64,000 nt of DNA from Blastomyces gilchristii SLH14081 (lineage: Eukaryota > Ascomycota > Eurotiomycetes > Onygenales > Ajellomycetaceae): NCBI RefSeq assembly GCF_000003855.2, contig NW_003101667.1:866479-930478 (forward strand). The letters run 5' to 3'. The notes beneath the pieces were generated by a model. The model saw nothing but the letters and a program-made list of their open reading frames with translations, was not told where the DNA came from and did no database searches. The position numbers were made by a program, and so were the translations under genes. Shown here in pieces: positions 23,195 through 36,700 of this stretch (its first letter is position 1; each line of letters begins with the position of its first letter).

Positions 23195-26100
23195 TATCTT
23201 ATCTATCTGAATAATTCTTAAGTAAACTTATTCATCTTGTCAGAATACTCTTATCACTGAATCTTAAATCAGAGCTCATGACCTCACTTCTCTGAGTCAA
23301 TAATTCCTTTGACCTGATATTCTCTTTCACTCTCTAGTACTTCATGAACAGAGTGATGAGTCACAGAGTTCTCTTCTGAGAATTCCTTGTATTTATGAAG
23401 CAAAGAGACATGAAAAACATTGTACATCTGTAACTCAGATAACAGTTTCAATCTGTAGAACTATGAGCTAACTTTCTTCACAATCTTATAAGACTCTGTC
23501 TGTAAGAGATTCAGCTTCTTACTAAGTCTCTACATGATAATATTTTCTAGACTCAGTCAGACTCTATCATCTTTCTTGAAACTCTTTGTAATATGCTTGA
23601 AGTCATAGTATCTCTTCTAATACTCTTGAGCCTTTCTCAAGAATTCACAGACTTTCTCCTGAATCTCCTGAATTCTCTCAGCCTGTTCACAGGCATTATC
23701 ACACTCTATAGTGTACTCTTGCAGGTTCATCAAGATTATTCACAGATGAGTCTCAGTGAGCATCTCAAAGAGAGTTTTGTCTGTACTGACATGTTTTGAG
23801 TTATTATATATGAACTCTGTGAGTGATAATCAATACACTCAGTCATTCTGATTGTAATTGACAAAGCATCACAGATACTGTTTCAATATACTTATCAGGC
23901 ATTCTGTCTGATCATCTGTCTGTTGATGAAAAGTCATGCTTAGATCTTATAAGATCTTCAGTATAGTTATCAGATCAGATCAGAACTCTTCTGCAAAGAT
24001 TAATTCTCTATCTGAGACAATATTCACAGACAATTCATGCAACTGAATCACATTGCAGATAAAGATATGAGTCAAATTCTTTGACTTCAAGTCCTTGCAG
24101 ATGAATATAAAGTGTGTTATCTTGATAAAGCAATTCACTATCATCAGCACACTGTCAAAGCAGGCATTATATATGTTCTTACTTTCAGAGAGACTCACAA
24201 GAACATTCATTCCTAGCTGTTCTCAAGGTTTTCACAGGATGAATAGAGGAGTGAGTTCTTCATATAACCTGAATCACACTACTCATGAACCCTGATAAAC
24301 AGCACAAGAATTCACTATCTTCTTCACAAGTTCTCACATCTTCAGTCAGAAGTATTTTCTTGTAAGCAACTTATAAGTTCTAGTGTCTATAAAATGACCT
24401 GTTAGAGAAGAGTCATGATATCTTTTAATGAGTTCTACATATAGAAACTCATTCACAGGCATATAAATTCAGCCCTCTCTTCACAAGAGATTATTTAAGT
24501 CTCTTCAATTCTTTGTTTCTGCAGAATTGATCCCTGCTGTAAGCAGTTTCTGAATATACTGAGTATATTCATTCTTCAGTTGCAGTTCAGACAATCTGAA
24601 TAGAAGATCTTATAAAGACTTATACTCTGTTTTCTCTTGCATCAGGTCTTCTGCAGTGCTTCTCAAAGCCTGCAAACTCTTCAGATTATAGATACTCTCT
24701 TCAAGAATTCTTACAGAGATTCTCAGAGTGTTGACTCTCAGTGTTGTAGAGAGTAGTTATACAGACTTCTTTTCTCTCTTCTTTCTCTTCTCTTATAAGG
24801 GATTGAGAGACTCTTCAGTCAATCTCTTCACAATACTCAGTCTGAGTATCTCACAAAGCTTTTCTGCCTTCTCTAGTCTCTCTGTATCTGTCACTCTGAC
24901 CTTCTTAATATAGTCTGGCCTGTGAGAGAGTCTGTCTGCTGAGTTCTTAGTTCTCTTGATATGTTCTATCTTGAACCAGAACTCACTCAGTCTCTGAGCT
25001 CAGTGAACCTGCTGCTGTGAGAGTTTCTTGATTGAAGCAAACTATTACAAGCTGTCATGATCAGTTCTAATAGTAATCACTGTTATAAGGCTCTTGAAGT
25101 AGTGATATCAGTGATAGAAGAATTCCACTATCACAAGAAGCTTCTGATCATGAATGTCATAGTTGATCTCCGCAGGTTGCATCTTCTGTGAGAAAAAGAT
25201 CACTGAAACCCAGTTCTCATTTGACTGTAGTTATGAGACTATTTCTGAAATTGCAAAGAAGAAGACATCTGTCTTCAATCTGATTAAGAGTAAGAGATCA
25301 AAATGAAACAGTATCACTGTATTCATAAATATCTATTTTAATCTTGCAAAGACTCTGTGAGCTTCTGAGATAAGAAAGTTCTCACAGTTCTCTCTTCTCA
25401 ACAACCTTTTCATTCTCTGTTTATAGAATGACTTCTTCTTATTTTCACTCTTCAGCATGTCTGTAAGAGTCAAGAAGATTCTTGTGAATACAAAGATAAA
25501 CTGTCTATAGAAATTCACAAAGCTCAGAAAGATCTGAATCTCATGAATACTAGTTGACTTCAGTCATGATAGAATAGTCTCAATCTGCAAAGATTTCATC
25601 TGAATATCATCTGTGATGATTACATATTCTAGAAAATTAATTCAGCAGACACTGAAGTTGCACTTCACAAGCTTAACATACAGTTCTGCCTCATCTAAGG
25701 CCTTCAACACACTTCACACATGCTCAGTGTGTTCTTCCTTCTTCATGAAGTACATCATCACATCATTCAGATATATTACTATGAAGACATTCAGATATGC
25801 ATGAAGTGTTTTATTGATGAAAGACTGAAATACTGCAGAGACATTAGTCAGATCAAAAGACATTACTAGATATTTAAACAATCTCAGTGCAGTTCTAAAG
25901 ACAGTCTTTCATTCATTCTCAGACTGTATTCACAGCTGTGTATATACATTGATCATATTCAGTTGTATGAATATGACAGCTCCTGCAAGACAGTTGATCA
26001 CATTCTCAATCAGAGACAGAGAATAGTGACTCTTTATTATCTTAGAGTTCAGATTATGATAGTCTACACACAATCTGAGATCTTCATCCTTCTTCTTCAC

Positions 26101-28020
26101 AAACATCACAGAGGCTCTCATGAAGGCCTGTAAAGATCAGATGAAGTCATTCTTCAGATTCTTCTTCACATAGGTTCACAAGACCTCTGTCTCATGATGA
26201 GAGAGCTTATAGATTGATTCTCAGAAGGGTTTCTACTCTTCTATTAAATCTATTACTAGATTCTTCTCACAGTGAGGAGAAAGCTCAGCTATCTTAGCTG
26301 GGCTGAACATCTCTGCAAGATCTCAGTATTTCTCTGATATCTGAAGCTCAGTTTCCATGACTGTAAGGTTCTCAGACACTCACAAAGTTATCATATAGAT
26401 GAGCTTGTCTTCTCTAATCAACTCTGCAGCATCAACTGCTTCTATCTCTGTAAGTGAGTCTGTCAACACTGATCAGAAGTATAAACCTGACTCACAGACA
26501 GCTATGTGTGAATTGTGTCTTTAAAGTCATGCAAGTCTCAAATACATGTCATCTGTGATGTCTGTGATAATCACAGTTTTCACAAATCTTCTTCAGATTT
26601 CAGAGAGATCTTGCAATTCAAAGATGATTCTTATAAGTCTCTCAGCTCTCAGGTCTGAGTTCTCACACTCTGCTTATTATAAGAGCAGGTTCTCAGTCTT
26701 CATCTTTCAGCTCATTCACTCTGTGAGCTTTAGAGATATCACAGTGATCTGGGATTCTGAGTTCATCAATACTTTCCATGCTTGCAGGGCAGCAGTACTG
26801 CAACACAGTCTCTCTCTGTGAGCAAGCATTTTCATTGAAGAAGTAACAGATTCAGGTGTCAGCTTCAAGACTCTTAAGAAGGCTGTTGCTGACTCTGTTC
26901 ATGACTCTTCAAATTTCTATTTTGATTTGTCTGAACAGTTTACACAGAGATGTTCTGATTTAGAACAGATGAAGCAGAGTCTCTTTTTCTTGATCTCTCT
27001 GTTGTGCACTCTGTTCACAGAAGCTTGTAAAACTCTCTCTCTCTGCTCAGCAGTCAGACACAAATCTCTCTGTATCTTGTCATCTTTTTCTGATAAACCT
27101 GTTCTCTATTATCCTGGCCCTCATGAGGCTGGTCAATGATTCACTCTTCACAGGTCTGTGACTCTCACAGTGATCTGTAAGTGATGAATGAGAGTCATTA
27201 GTTTCTTCAGAGTCAAGAACTTAGAGCCTTGCTCAATGAGCTTGTCCTGCATATCTTTATTCAGTCTCTTCACAAATATCATTATTCAGATCTTGTTTCA
27301 GGGCCCTGTTTTCACAGATCTCAATTCATGCCATAATTTCATGAAGCACTGTGAGTAGTCTTCATCAGATTTCTCACCTCTTTTTCTAATATTGATGATC
27401 ACAGCCCAGGTGTTCTCTGTCCAGCTCACAGAGTCTCTCAACTTATTCTCTAGATAGATCTTGAGAACAGATCATCAGAATCTCTCATGATCATTCCCTA
27501 AATGATTCAGCCAGTTCTTGGCTTCAGTGTAATAGAGGCCTGTCATCATGTAGATGACAGCTTCTTCATCTTCCATGTCACACAGCTGGGCTTGTGAGTC
27601 AATTTCAAATACAAACTCACAAAAGCTTTTATAGATTGTGATTTGATAGATGACCTTAAGTGATCATGACTTGAGAAAGTTTCTTTTCAGTTCACAGGTG
27701 TCTCTGAAGATTATGTCTAGAGACTCAGTTCAAGAGTGTTTGCAGACAGTAAGCATTTCTTGTAGAAAAATAGCTTGATTCTGCAGAAGATGCTCAAGAA
27801 TGTTCTTCACTGAGATTGATTTATTCATGAGTTCAGAGGGTTCCTCTGTCACAGATGCAGAGAATAATGTCTCATGAGTGATTGATAAGTTCTCTGAGAC
27901 TTCTTTCACAGAGGTTATCCATGATTCAGGTGACTGCTCCTGAGTGCCTGCAGTAGGATTCACAGAGGTTGAAGCATGCGAGTTTCTAGTTCTTCCAGTC
28001 ATAACAGGTGATTGCTGACT
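23195..28020 (-). pseudogene. gag-pol of A2, inactivated
   Basis: The gag N-terminus (28,059-27,730) is open for 109 codons and runs out of the LTR; a plausible start is the Met in MTGRTRNSHAS, about 20 codons in. RT starts near 26,121 with FVKKKDEDLRLCVDYHNLN; the catalytic box is YLND at 25,762-25,773. The integrase core (24,210-23,980) reads MIVNCF at the first catalytic position (Asp to Asn) and keeps NIVSDRE. The chromodomain at about 23,340-23,200 reads EREYQVKG, then KFT-stop-ELF where a Trp is expected. All three A copies carry Asn at both of these catalytic sites. Confidence 0.88.
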
Positions 28021-28034
28021 GACTGAGCTTGAAA

Positions 28035-28291
28035 TGTAAGAATAAGTGCTCACAGGCAATTATTCAGGTGTTTGCAGCTTGGCATGATATGTACTGTTAA
28101 CTACTAGAAGTGTTCATGATAGAAAGATAAATGTAGAGATCAAATGTATCATAGCATTTAAGCTGAGTTGTAAATAGTATTCGCGAATTCCAGTCTATAT
28201 AGTTGTGTGTAGCCAAGGGCCGCTAGCCCTATTGGTTACATGAGAGATAGAAATAGGGGTAAAGGATCCGCGAGGAGCGGGATTTCTTACA
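28035..28291 (-). repeat. 5' LTR of A2 (257 bp)
   Basis: TGTAAG...GATCCGCGAGGAGCGGGATTTCTTACA; TATA-like CTATATAG at 28,195-28,202. Confidence 0.95.
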
Positions 28292-28296
28292 GAATG

Positions 28297-28707
28297 ATAA
28301 GAAAGGTGTAAAATAAGTACTACAGTTCACTAATATATTCTCAATCACTTGTAAGAACATCACATGCTGTGATAGTGTATATATCAGTGTTAAACATACT
28401 CAGATAATTGTCTGAGAAAGTGTCTGTGAATGAGATAGATCTCTCAATATCTGACTCATTATCTATTTTTCTAACTCACTGTCAGAATCTAGACTGAGAT
28501 CTAGTTTTAATAGATTGTTGTTCTCTTCTCTGTCACTCTCTCATTTAACTGAATTTACTAGGTGATTGCTGATCTTCTCTTTTCTGAGATAGTGATTGAT
28601 GTAATGAGAGCTTCTGCATATATAGCACTCTGCTGCAGATGCTGGTGATTTTCTCTCTACATGTCTAATCAGCAGTCTGCTCACTGTAAGAACACTCACA
28701 AGAAGAG
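28297..28707 (-). pseudogene. Gypsy C gag C-terminus with altered CCHC zinc knuckle
   Basis: The minus-strand frame 28,753-28,541 contains CYICRSSHYINHY: a C-X2-C-X4-H-X4-C knuckle in which the last Cys reads Tyr (a G to A change). The sequence lies between A2 (TSD GAATG on its left) and the hAT element D (TSD AAGAAGAG on its right) and joins the gag piece at 48,861. Confidence 0.7.
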
Positions 28708-29084
28708 TAGACTGACCGTGTGACCGTGTGACCGTGTCTGAGACCAGGATCAAACTTTACAGTTATCATGTTATCTAAAAGCATTACTTCTGATTATGAT
28801 TTGTGTTCATCACATTGATCTCAAATCACATTATTTCAAATATTAAAGATTTCAGATTCACTTTTCAAATAAAAATCTAGTCTCAGATAAAGAATATGTT
28901 TGAATTCTTAGTCATATTTTCATTCTGATTTCATTATTGAGAATGATATTAAATGAGATCATGAAATCATTTCTCACTTACATAATATTATAACATAGTA
29001 CTCATTTGTTAAAAATTTAATAGAGAGTGTTACTAAATATCATTACTTTTCTAAACACAGATCATAATTCATATAATTTTAATT

Positions 29085-29232
29085 ATGAAAAAAATATAAA
29101 ATACAAAAAAAAAACAAAAAACAAAAAACAAAACAAAAACAAGAAAAAATCACAATGAAAAAAAAAAAAAGAGAAAGAAAAAAAAAAAAAATAAAAGAAA
29201 AAGAAAAAAATAAAAAATAAAAATAAAAAAAA
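29085..29232. repeat. A-rich low-complexity tract
   Basis: Almost only A with scattered C, G and T in runs such as AAAACAAAAAACAAAAAAC. Confidence 0.95.
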
Positions 29233-30334
29233 TCAAGATCACAGAGCTGCAGCACTTTTAAAATACTTACTTCTCAGAATCTTTATAATATTCATTATCA
29301 ACTGTATATCTCTCACAGTGAGAGTAACACAGCTGTAATGAGTTATTGTCTTAACATTATCTAACAAATAATCAGTATATATCTGTATAAATATGAATAA
29401 TTAGAAAACATACACTTAAAAAGTGTGATCAGAATGAACTCTGCTTTCACTTGAATAACATTAAGAACAGAATACTGAAATTGATGATTTCTCTCATCAA
29501 TTTCATGAACAAGGCATGTGAAGATAATCTTGAGAAATATAAGATTCTCTGACTTCTGATAAAAATAGATCTCACAGAGAGACTCTATTTTCATGATATC
29601 AGAGACTGAGTATTATTAAAAAGTGTTACTTTCATATAATATATATGCACTTACTGCAGTGATTCACTCTCTGCATATATGACTGAGAATTGTAGCTTTC
29701 TCACATCACACAGCTCTCTCTGAGATGCTGCTGCTGGTTTGCAACTCACACAGTCTCTCAGTTCAGCATGCACTGTGTGTATGCAGCCCTGTGTACTGAG
29801 GCCGTGTTAATCATTATGGCCTGGCATGGTACTCGCTTTTCACGGGCCATGTTTCATTTGAGAGGGGGGGAAGACACAACTGTTGTTTTATTGAGAGAGA
29901 GGATGAATAATTAGTATTATTAAATGTAATTTAATTCATCTGTATTTAAAATTTGATTAGTCTATACTCTTCAATTTGAGGGTTTCTAAGAGTGTTTTAA
30001 TAGTTTTCATATCAGCTTGAACTTAGTGATGAGTTGAAGAAGAAGAGAAAAGAGAGAAGAAAGAAATGAGAACAACTTATCTTTATAATATGAAAATAGA
30101 GAATTGCTGTAATCATTCTCTCTAGTAATAAAGATCTGTTTTCTGCATGTATCTCTGATATAGATTATATGATAACTGTATACAAAGAATATCAATAGTG
30201 CATGTATTGAATGAAGATAATATTGCTATGCAACACTGTAGCCATTTCTGTATATCTCTGAAAGCTGTTAATAGTTTCTTTGAGTCTCTTTATATTTGAT
30301 AAGTTAATAATATATTCTGATACACTCTCTCTTT

Positions 30335-30428
30335 CATCATCATCATTATCATTATTATTATTATCATCATCATCATTATCACTATTATTATCATCATTAT
30401 CATCATCATTATCATCATCATCATCATA
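30335..30428. repeat. (TCA/TTA)n microsatellite
   Basis: About 30 units of TCA and TTA (ATC/ATT) in mixed order. Confidence 0.95.
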
Positions 30429-31013
30429 TCATTACTAGCTGCCTTTTCTGCCTTTACTTTCTCTCAACACTTATTAAAATTAATTATATCATTCCTCTTC
30501 AAATATTCTGCAGTTCTGTGAATCATCAAGGCGCATGAGCACTGTCACAGATTGAAGAGAGAGAAGAAGAAGATATTTAAGTAAGAGAAGACAGATTGTA
30601 AGATATGTTATAATATCTTGAAGAGACTCTGTAAGAGAGCAGAATGATAACAATTTTAAGTAACACTTCTAATAGATTTAGACTGAACTAAGTATAGAAA
30701 TAATACAGATGATGCTGCTTATGAGAGATTGAAAAAGAAGATAGTGAAGAGTCTCATACAGTAGCAGTAAGATCAGAAGAAGTTCTGAGAATGATTTGAG
30801 ATCAAGATAAAGAGAGAGAGAGAGAAGAAGACTGTTACTGTAAATAAGCAGTGACAGAAGAAGATTAAGAGAGTATTGAAGTGAGAGACAAAGAAGTCAA
30901 AACTGATAAGTTTTTTATTGAGAGATAATGATTTTTGATAATACTTCTGTTCTCTAATTGATTAGCAGAAGCTGACAGAGAAGAAGTAGATTAAGGCCTT
31001 GTTCAGATCTTGA

Positions 31014-31253
31014 ATGTGCTTTATGATTCAGAATATTAAGAAGACAGCTCTGCTCTCTGAGCATATCAATCTGCTTATCACTGAGGTGAAACCTGAGACA
31101 GCAGATCAGAAAATGCAGGATTTTAAGATGCAGATTGACCTGGCTGAGAGAGAGCAGCAGAAACCCTTCTCTGAGAAGACAGTGAAGAGAGATTTTAAAG
31201 TAATTATTATCTCAGATAAGAAGAAGAAGAAGAAGAATGAGAATGAGAAGTGA
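31014..31253 (+). pseudogene. Lys/Glu-rich open frame inside D, function unknown
   Basis: 79 codons, with QKMQDFKMQIDLAEREQQ and a Lys-rich end; the first codon is TTG or an alternative start, so it is probably a truncated internal exon. An intron-like stretch precedes it (about 30,910-30,970), containing TTTTTGATAATAC and CTAATTGATTAG. It lies upstream of the hAT transposase and could be a 5' exon, a second gene of D, or remains of another element. I do not recognise it. Confidence 0.3.
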
Positions 31254-31598
31254 ATTGTGAAGAATAATGAGAAGAATGAGAAAGAGAAGAAAGATAATGA
31301 GTAGAAAAAGTTTTTTTCTTTTTATATTAGTTAGTTATAAGTTCATAACTATTAGTTAATAATTGAAATTAATTTTGAGTTTTCAAAAATTATTGTACAA
31401 GTTGTAATCAATTATCAATGTCAGGAATAATATATATATATATATTTAACTATCATATTTCACAAATCATTATAATGTATAAGTATCAACATTTTTTCAA
31501 TATTAATATTCATAATATTAATATATTTTTAATGATATTATCTGATAATGCATTTTGATAATACTCTCTTTCATAATATTAATATATTTCAAGAAATA

Positions 31599-31856
31599 TG
31601 TAAGAATAAGTGCTCGCAGGCGATTATTCAAGTGTTTGCAGCTTGGTGTGATATGTACTGTTAACTACTAGAAGTATTCACAGTAGAAAGATAAAATATA
31701 GAGATCAAATGTATAATAGCATTCAAACTGAGTTGTGAATAGTATTCGTGAACTCCAGTCTATATAGTTGTGTGTAGTCAAGGGCTGCTAACTCTATTGA
31801 TTACATAAGAGATAGAAATAGAGATAAAGAATCTGTGAGAAGTAGAATTTCTTACA
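31599..31856 (-). repeat. 3' LTR of A3 (258 bp)
   Basis: TGTAAGAATAAG...AGAATTTCTTACA; CpGs mostly converted (GATCCGCGAGG of A2 reads AATCTGTGAGA). Confidence 0.94.
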
Positions 31857-33764
31857 TATTTCTCTCTCTCTAAGACTTTGTCTGTGAAGTCTTTCACTGA
31901 GTGACTTCATAGAATCAGCTCAGCACTGCAGTAATACTCACTAAAAATCCTTCATATCTATAAAAAATCTCAGTGAGGAAAAATCCCTTGTTACTGTGAA
32001 GAGAAAAGAGTCTGTCACTCAGTTTCTTATTCTATGAGATTCTTTATAGTCTACAGATTCTTCTCTGACTATCACACAGATTCATCTCACATCTTTCATA
32101 CAGAAGAGTTCTGATTGACTCTCAATCATTTTCACAAAATTCTTGTGTGATTATTACACAGATTCATCTCACAGATGAATTACTCTCTATGAGATCATCT
32201 TCATTAAAGAGAAGTATTCATAAGTTGATCTTTCACTCATTCTTATAAATCATTGTTCTTTGACACTGTAGAATTATGAGAAATTTTTCATTCTTTCATC
32301 AACTCTGTAGAATTGTAGAATCAAGATATTCACAGTCTGTAATCACTCTTTATAGTCATATAGAAAGATTCAGATCTGTAATTCACAATCACTCTTTGTT
32401 TACTAGAGTGATCTGACTGTTCTGCAGAATCACTCACAGTGTAAGTAAATCTCTCTAGAGTAGTATAAATATCTCAGATCTGTTTATAAAACTTCATCTT
32501 CTTTTTTCTTTTTCTATAACAGCTTTCATTCTCACAAACTGTGAGTATTCTCATTTATCTGTGAAGTGTTTTCACTCAGATAATAGAGAAAGAATGTTTC
32601 TGACAATATCTGTATATTAATTCAAGAACTTCTCAAGAATAAAAATTTTTTCAATTTCAATATCTTTGTAAACAATGTCTGGCTGCTACTGAGCTTCTCA
32701 TGAGTGTTCTTACTACTTCTCTGATTGCTTTTTACTAACTGATGAAGCAGAGATGTCATCACTTACAACAGCATCTTCATTCTCTTCAGCTCTGTCATCA
32801 CATCTGATCTTCAGATCAGCAGTCAATCTCATGCCTTTCTCAGACTAGTTTCTGACTTCAAGCAGTGCAGTTCTGTTCTTTGCTGTAAGTCTCTCTACAA
32901 GTAATTCCTTACAGACTCTAGCTGACAGTTCTTATAAAGCTTCTAATGTTATCAGTGTCTTCTACAGCTCTGTAGGCCTACAATCATTCTCTCTCTGCTC
33001 ACACAATCTCTGACCAGGTATATACAAATATGTCTAGGTTCTCTATCAATGGTCCTTGTACTGTGGTGCATTTTCACAATCTCATTGTCAATGAAAGATG
33101 AGTCTTCAGATACCTGCAAAATCCGGGTAATCAAGACAATATGAATATCATGAATTTATGACAGAAGTTAGTCTGAGCAGATGAGCTCTCTCTTCACATC
33201 TCAATTGTTTCTGAGCTGAATACTTCAATATAACTGAGAGAGCAGACACAGCTTCATGAGAAGTATCTGATCACACACACAAATAACCAGTTCTCAAGGC
33301 CCTGCTGCAACTGTGTACACTCTGGTGTCTGACTTCTCTGAAGTCTGTGCATTTCTGACAGTCTTTATATCAAATATAACAATTGTCTGTACTGTAGACA
33401 TGATACTCTCTGCTTCTTTGAAGAGAGAAATTGATAGTTGTGAGAAAGTTGAGTGTTGCAGATATTGAGAATATAAGTATGAATTTTCTTTATTTTTTCT
33501 TTATTAATCTCTAAATTGTGTTCACAGCCCTGTTTTTGTTTTCTTATTTTTTAACTTTAATAAGAGTATGATTTCTTCTTCTCTTTACATACATTGCAGA
33601 CTGTTCATCTCAGTAGAAACTCATCATCTTATAGACTAGAATTTGTAAATGACAGTGTTAATATCTTTGTTATAATCAGGTTCTTAGTGAAGACTGCATC
33701 ATTCTGACTTATCAGAATTTACAGTATAAAAGTCATGTCTCAGCTTCTGCAGATGTCTTATCTG

Positions 33765-36700
33765 CTCAGATAATTCTCAAGTGAACTTATTCATGTTATC
33801 AGAATATTCTTATCACTGAACCTTGAATCAGAGCTTACAATCTTACTTCTCTAAGTCAACAATTTCTTTGATCTGATATTCTCTTTCACTCTCTAGTACT
33901 TTGCAGACAGAGTGATGAGTCACAGAGTTCTCTTCTAAGAATTTCTTATATTTATGAAGTAAAGAGATATGAAAAACATTGTACATCTGTAACTCAGATG
34001 ACAGTTTCAATCTGTAGAACTGTGAGCTAACTTTCTTCATAATCTTATAAGACTCTGTCTGCAAGAGATTCAGCTTCTTACTAGATCTCTATATAATGAT
34101 GTTTTCTAGACTCAGTCAGACTCTATCATCTTTCTTGAAACTCTTTATAATATACTTGAAGTCATAGTATCTCTTCTGATACTCTTAAGTCTTTCTCAAG
34201 AATTCATAGACTTTCTCTCAGATCTTCTGAATTCTCTCAGCTCATTCACAGACATTATCACACTCTATAGTGTACTCTCACAGGTTCATCAAGATTATCT
34301 GTAAATGAGTCTCAGTGAGCATCTCAAAGAGGGTTTTATCTGTGCTGACATACTTTGAGTTATTATATACAAACTCTGTGAGTGATAATCAATACACTCA
34401 GTCATTCTGATTATAATTGACAAAGCACTGCAGATACTGTTCTAATATACTCATTAGATATTCTATCTGACTATCTGTCTGTTGATGAAAAGCTGTGCTT
34501 AGATCTCATGAGATCTTCAGTATAGTCATCAGATCAGATCAGAACTTCTCTATAAAGATTGATTCTCTATCTGAGATAATATTCACAGACAACTCATGCA
34601 ACTGAATCACATTATAAATGAAGATATAAGTCAAATCCTTTGACTTCAAGTTCTTGTGAGTGAGTATAAAGTATGTTATCTTGATGAAGCAATTCACTAT
34701 TATCAGTACACTGTCAAAGCAGGCATTATATATGTTCTTGCTTTCAGAGAGGCTCATAAGAGCATTCATTTCTAGCTATTCTCAAGGTTCTCATGAGATG
34801 AGTAAAGGAGTAAGTTCTTCATATAATCTGAATCACACTATCTGCAAATCCTGATAAACAGTATAAGAATTCACTATCTTCTTCACAAGTTCTTGTATCT
34901 TCAGTCAGAAGTATTTTCTTATGAGCAACTCATAAGTTCTAGTATCTGTAAAATAACTTACTAGAGAAGAGTCATGATACCTTTTAATGAGTTCTATGTG
35001 TAGAAACTCATTTACAGGTATATAAATTCAGTTCTCTCTTTGCAAGAGATTATTTAAGTCTCTTCAATTCTTTATTTCTGCAGAGTTGATCCCTGTCATG
35101 AGCAGTTTCTGAATATACTAAGTATATTCATTCTTCAGTTGTAGTTCAGACAATCTGAATAGAAGATCTTATGAAGACTTATACTCTGTTTTTTCTTACA
35201 TCAGATCTTTCACAGCACTTCTTAAAGTCTGCAATCTCTTCAGATTATAGATACTCTCTTCAAGAATTCTCACAGAGATCTTCAGAGTGTTGACTCTCAG
35301 TGTTATAGAGAGTAGTTGTGCAGGCTTCTTCTCTCTCTTTTTCTTCTTCTCTTATAGAGAATTGAGAGACTCTTCAGTCAATCTCTTCACAACACTCAGT
35401 TTAAGCATTCTGTAAAGCTTTTCTATCTTCTCTAGTCTCTCTATATCTGTTATCCTGGCCTTCTTAACATAGTCTGATCTGTGAGAGAGTTTATTCACTG
35501 AGTTCTTAGTTCTCTTAATATGTTCTATCTTGAATCAGAACTCACTCAGTCTCTGAGTTCAGTGAATCTGCTGCTATAAGAGTTTCTTGATTGAAGCAAA
35601 CTGTTATAAGCTGTTATAATCAGTTCTAATAGTAATCACTGTTATAAGACTCTTAAAATAGTGATATCAGTGATGAAAGAATTTTACTGTTGTAAGAAGC
35701 TTCTGATTATAAATATCATAGTTGATCTCTGCAGGTTGCATCTTTCATGAGAAAAAGATCACTGAAACTCAGTTCTCATTTGACTGTAGTTATAAGACTA
35801 TTTCTGAAATTATAAAGAAGAAGACATCTGTCTTCAATCTGATTAAGAGTAAGAGATCAAAGTGAAACAGTATCATTATATTCATGAATATCTGTTTCAA
35901 TCTTGTAAAGATCTTATAAGCTTCTGAGATAAGAAAGTTCTTACAGCTCTCTCTTCTTAACAATCTTTTTATTCTTTATTCATAGAATGACTTCTTCTTA
36001 TTTTCACTCTTCAGCATGTCTGTAAGAGTCAAGGAGATTCTTATGAATACAAAGATAAACTGTTTATAGAAATTCACAAAGCTCAGAAAGATCTGAATCT
36101 TATAAATACTAGTTAACTTCAGTTATAATAGAATAGTCTCAACTTATGAAGATTTTATCTGAATATCATCTACAGTGATTATATATTCTAGGAAATTAAT
36201 TCAATGAGCACTGAAGTTATACTTTATAAGCTTAATATACAGTTCTGTCTCATCTAAGGCCTTCAACACACTTTGCACATGCTCAGTGTGTTCTTTCTTC
36301 TTCACAGAGTACATTATCACATTATTCAGATATATTATCACAAAGACATTCAGATATATATGAAGTGTTTTATTAATAAAAGACTGAAATACTGCAGGGA
36401 CATTAGTCAGACTAAAAGACATCACTAGATATTCAAATAATCTCAGTGCAGTTCTAAAGACAGTCTTTCATTCATTCTCAGACTGTATTTGCAGCTATGT
36501 ATATACATTAATCACATTCAGCTGTGTGAATATGACAGCTCTCATAAGACAGTTGATTACATTCTCAATCAGAGACAGGAAATAGTGACTCTTTATTATC
36601 TTGAAGTTCAGATTGCAGTAGTCTATACATAATCTGAGATCTTCATTCTTCTTCTTCACAAATATCACAGAGACTTCTGCAGAGGTCTGTGAAGATTGAA

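Larger units (their letters stand above)
21047..28291 (-). mobile_element. Ty3/gypsy chromovirus A, copy 2 (7,245 bp)
   Basis: LTRs of 257 bp (21,047-21,303 and 28,035-28,291), exact TSD GAATG on both sides. This is the least mutated A copy: LTRs keep many CpGs and it has the longest surviving frames. Both its LTRs read GATAAATG where A1 and A3 have GATAAAATG, so A2 is a slightly different lineage. It is inserted between gag and protease of element C. Confidence 0.95.
28760..31010. other. Left non-coding part of hAT element D
   Basis: About 2.2 kb with no gene I can name. It holds an A-rich tract (29,085-29,232), a minus-strand open stretch of 78 codons (29,594-29,361) of unknown meaning, a small G+C-richer island (29,795-29,870, including GGCATGGTACTCGC and a run of eight G) and a trinucleotide repeat. 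Confidence 0.6.

Noticed and set aside
29085..29232. Poly-A tail of a LINE or SINE
   Set aside because: It is interspersed with C, G and T, has no retroposon body or TSD next to it, and sits inside the hAT element.
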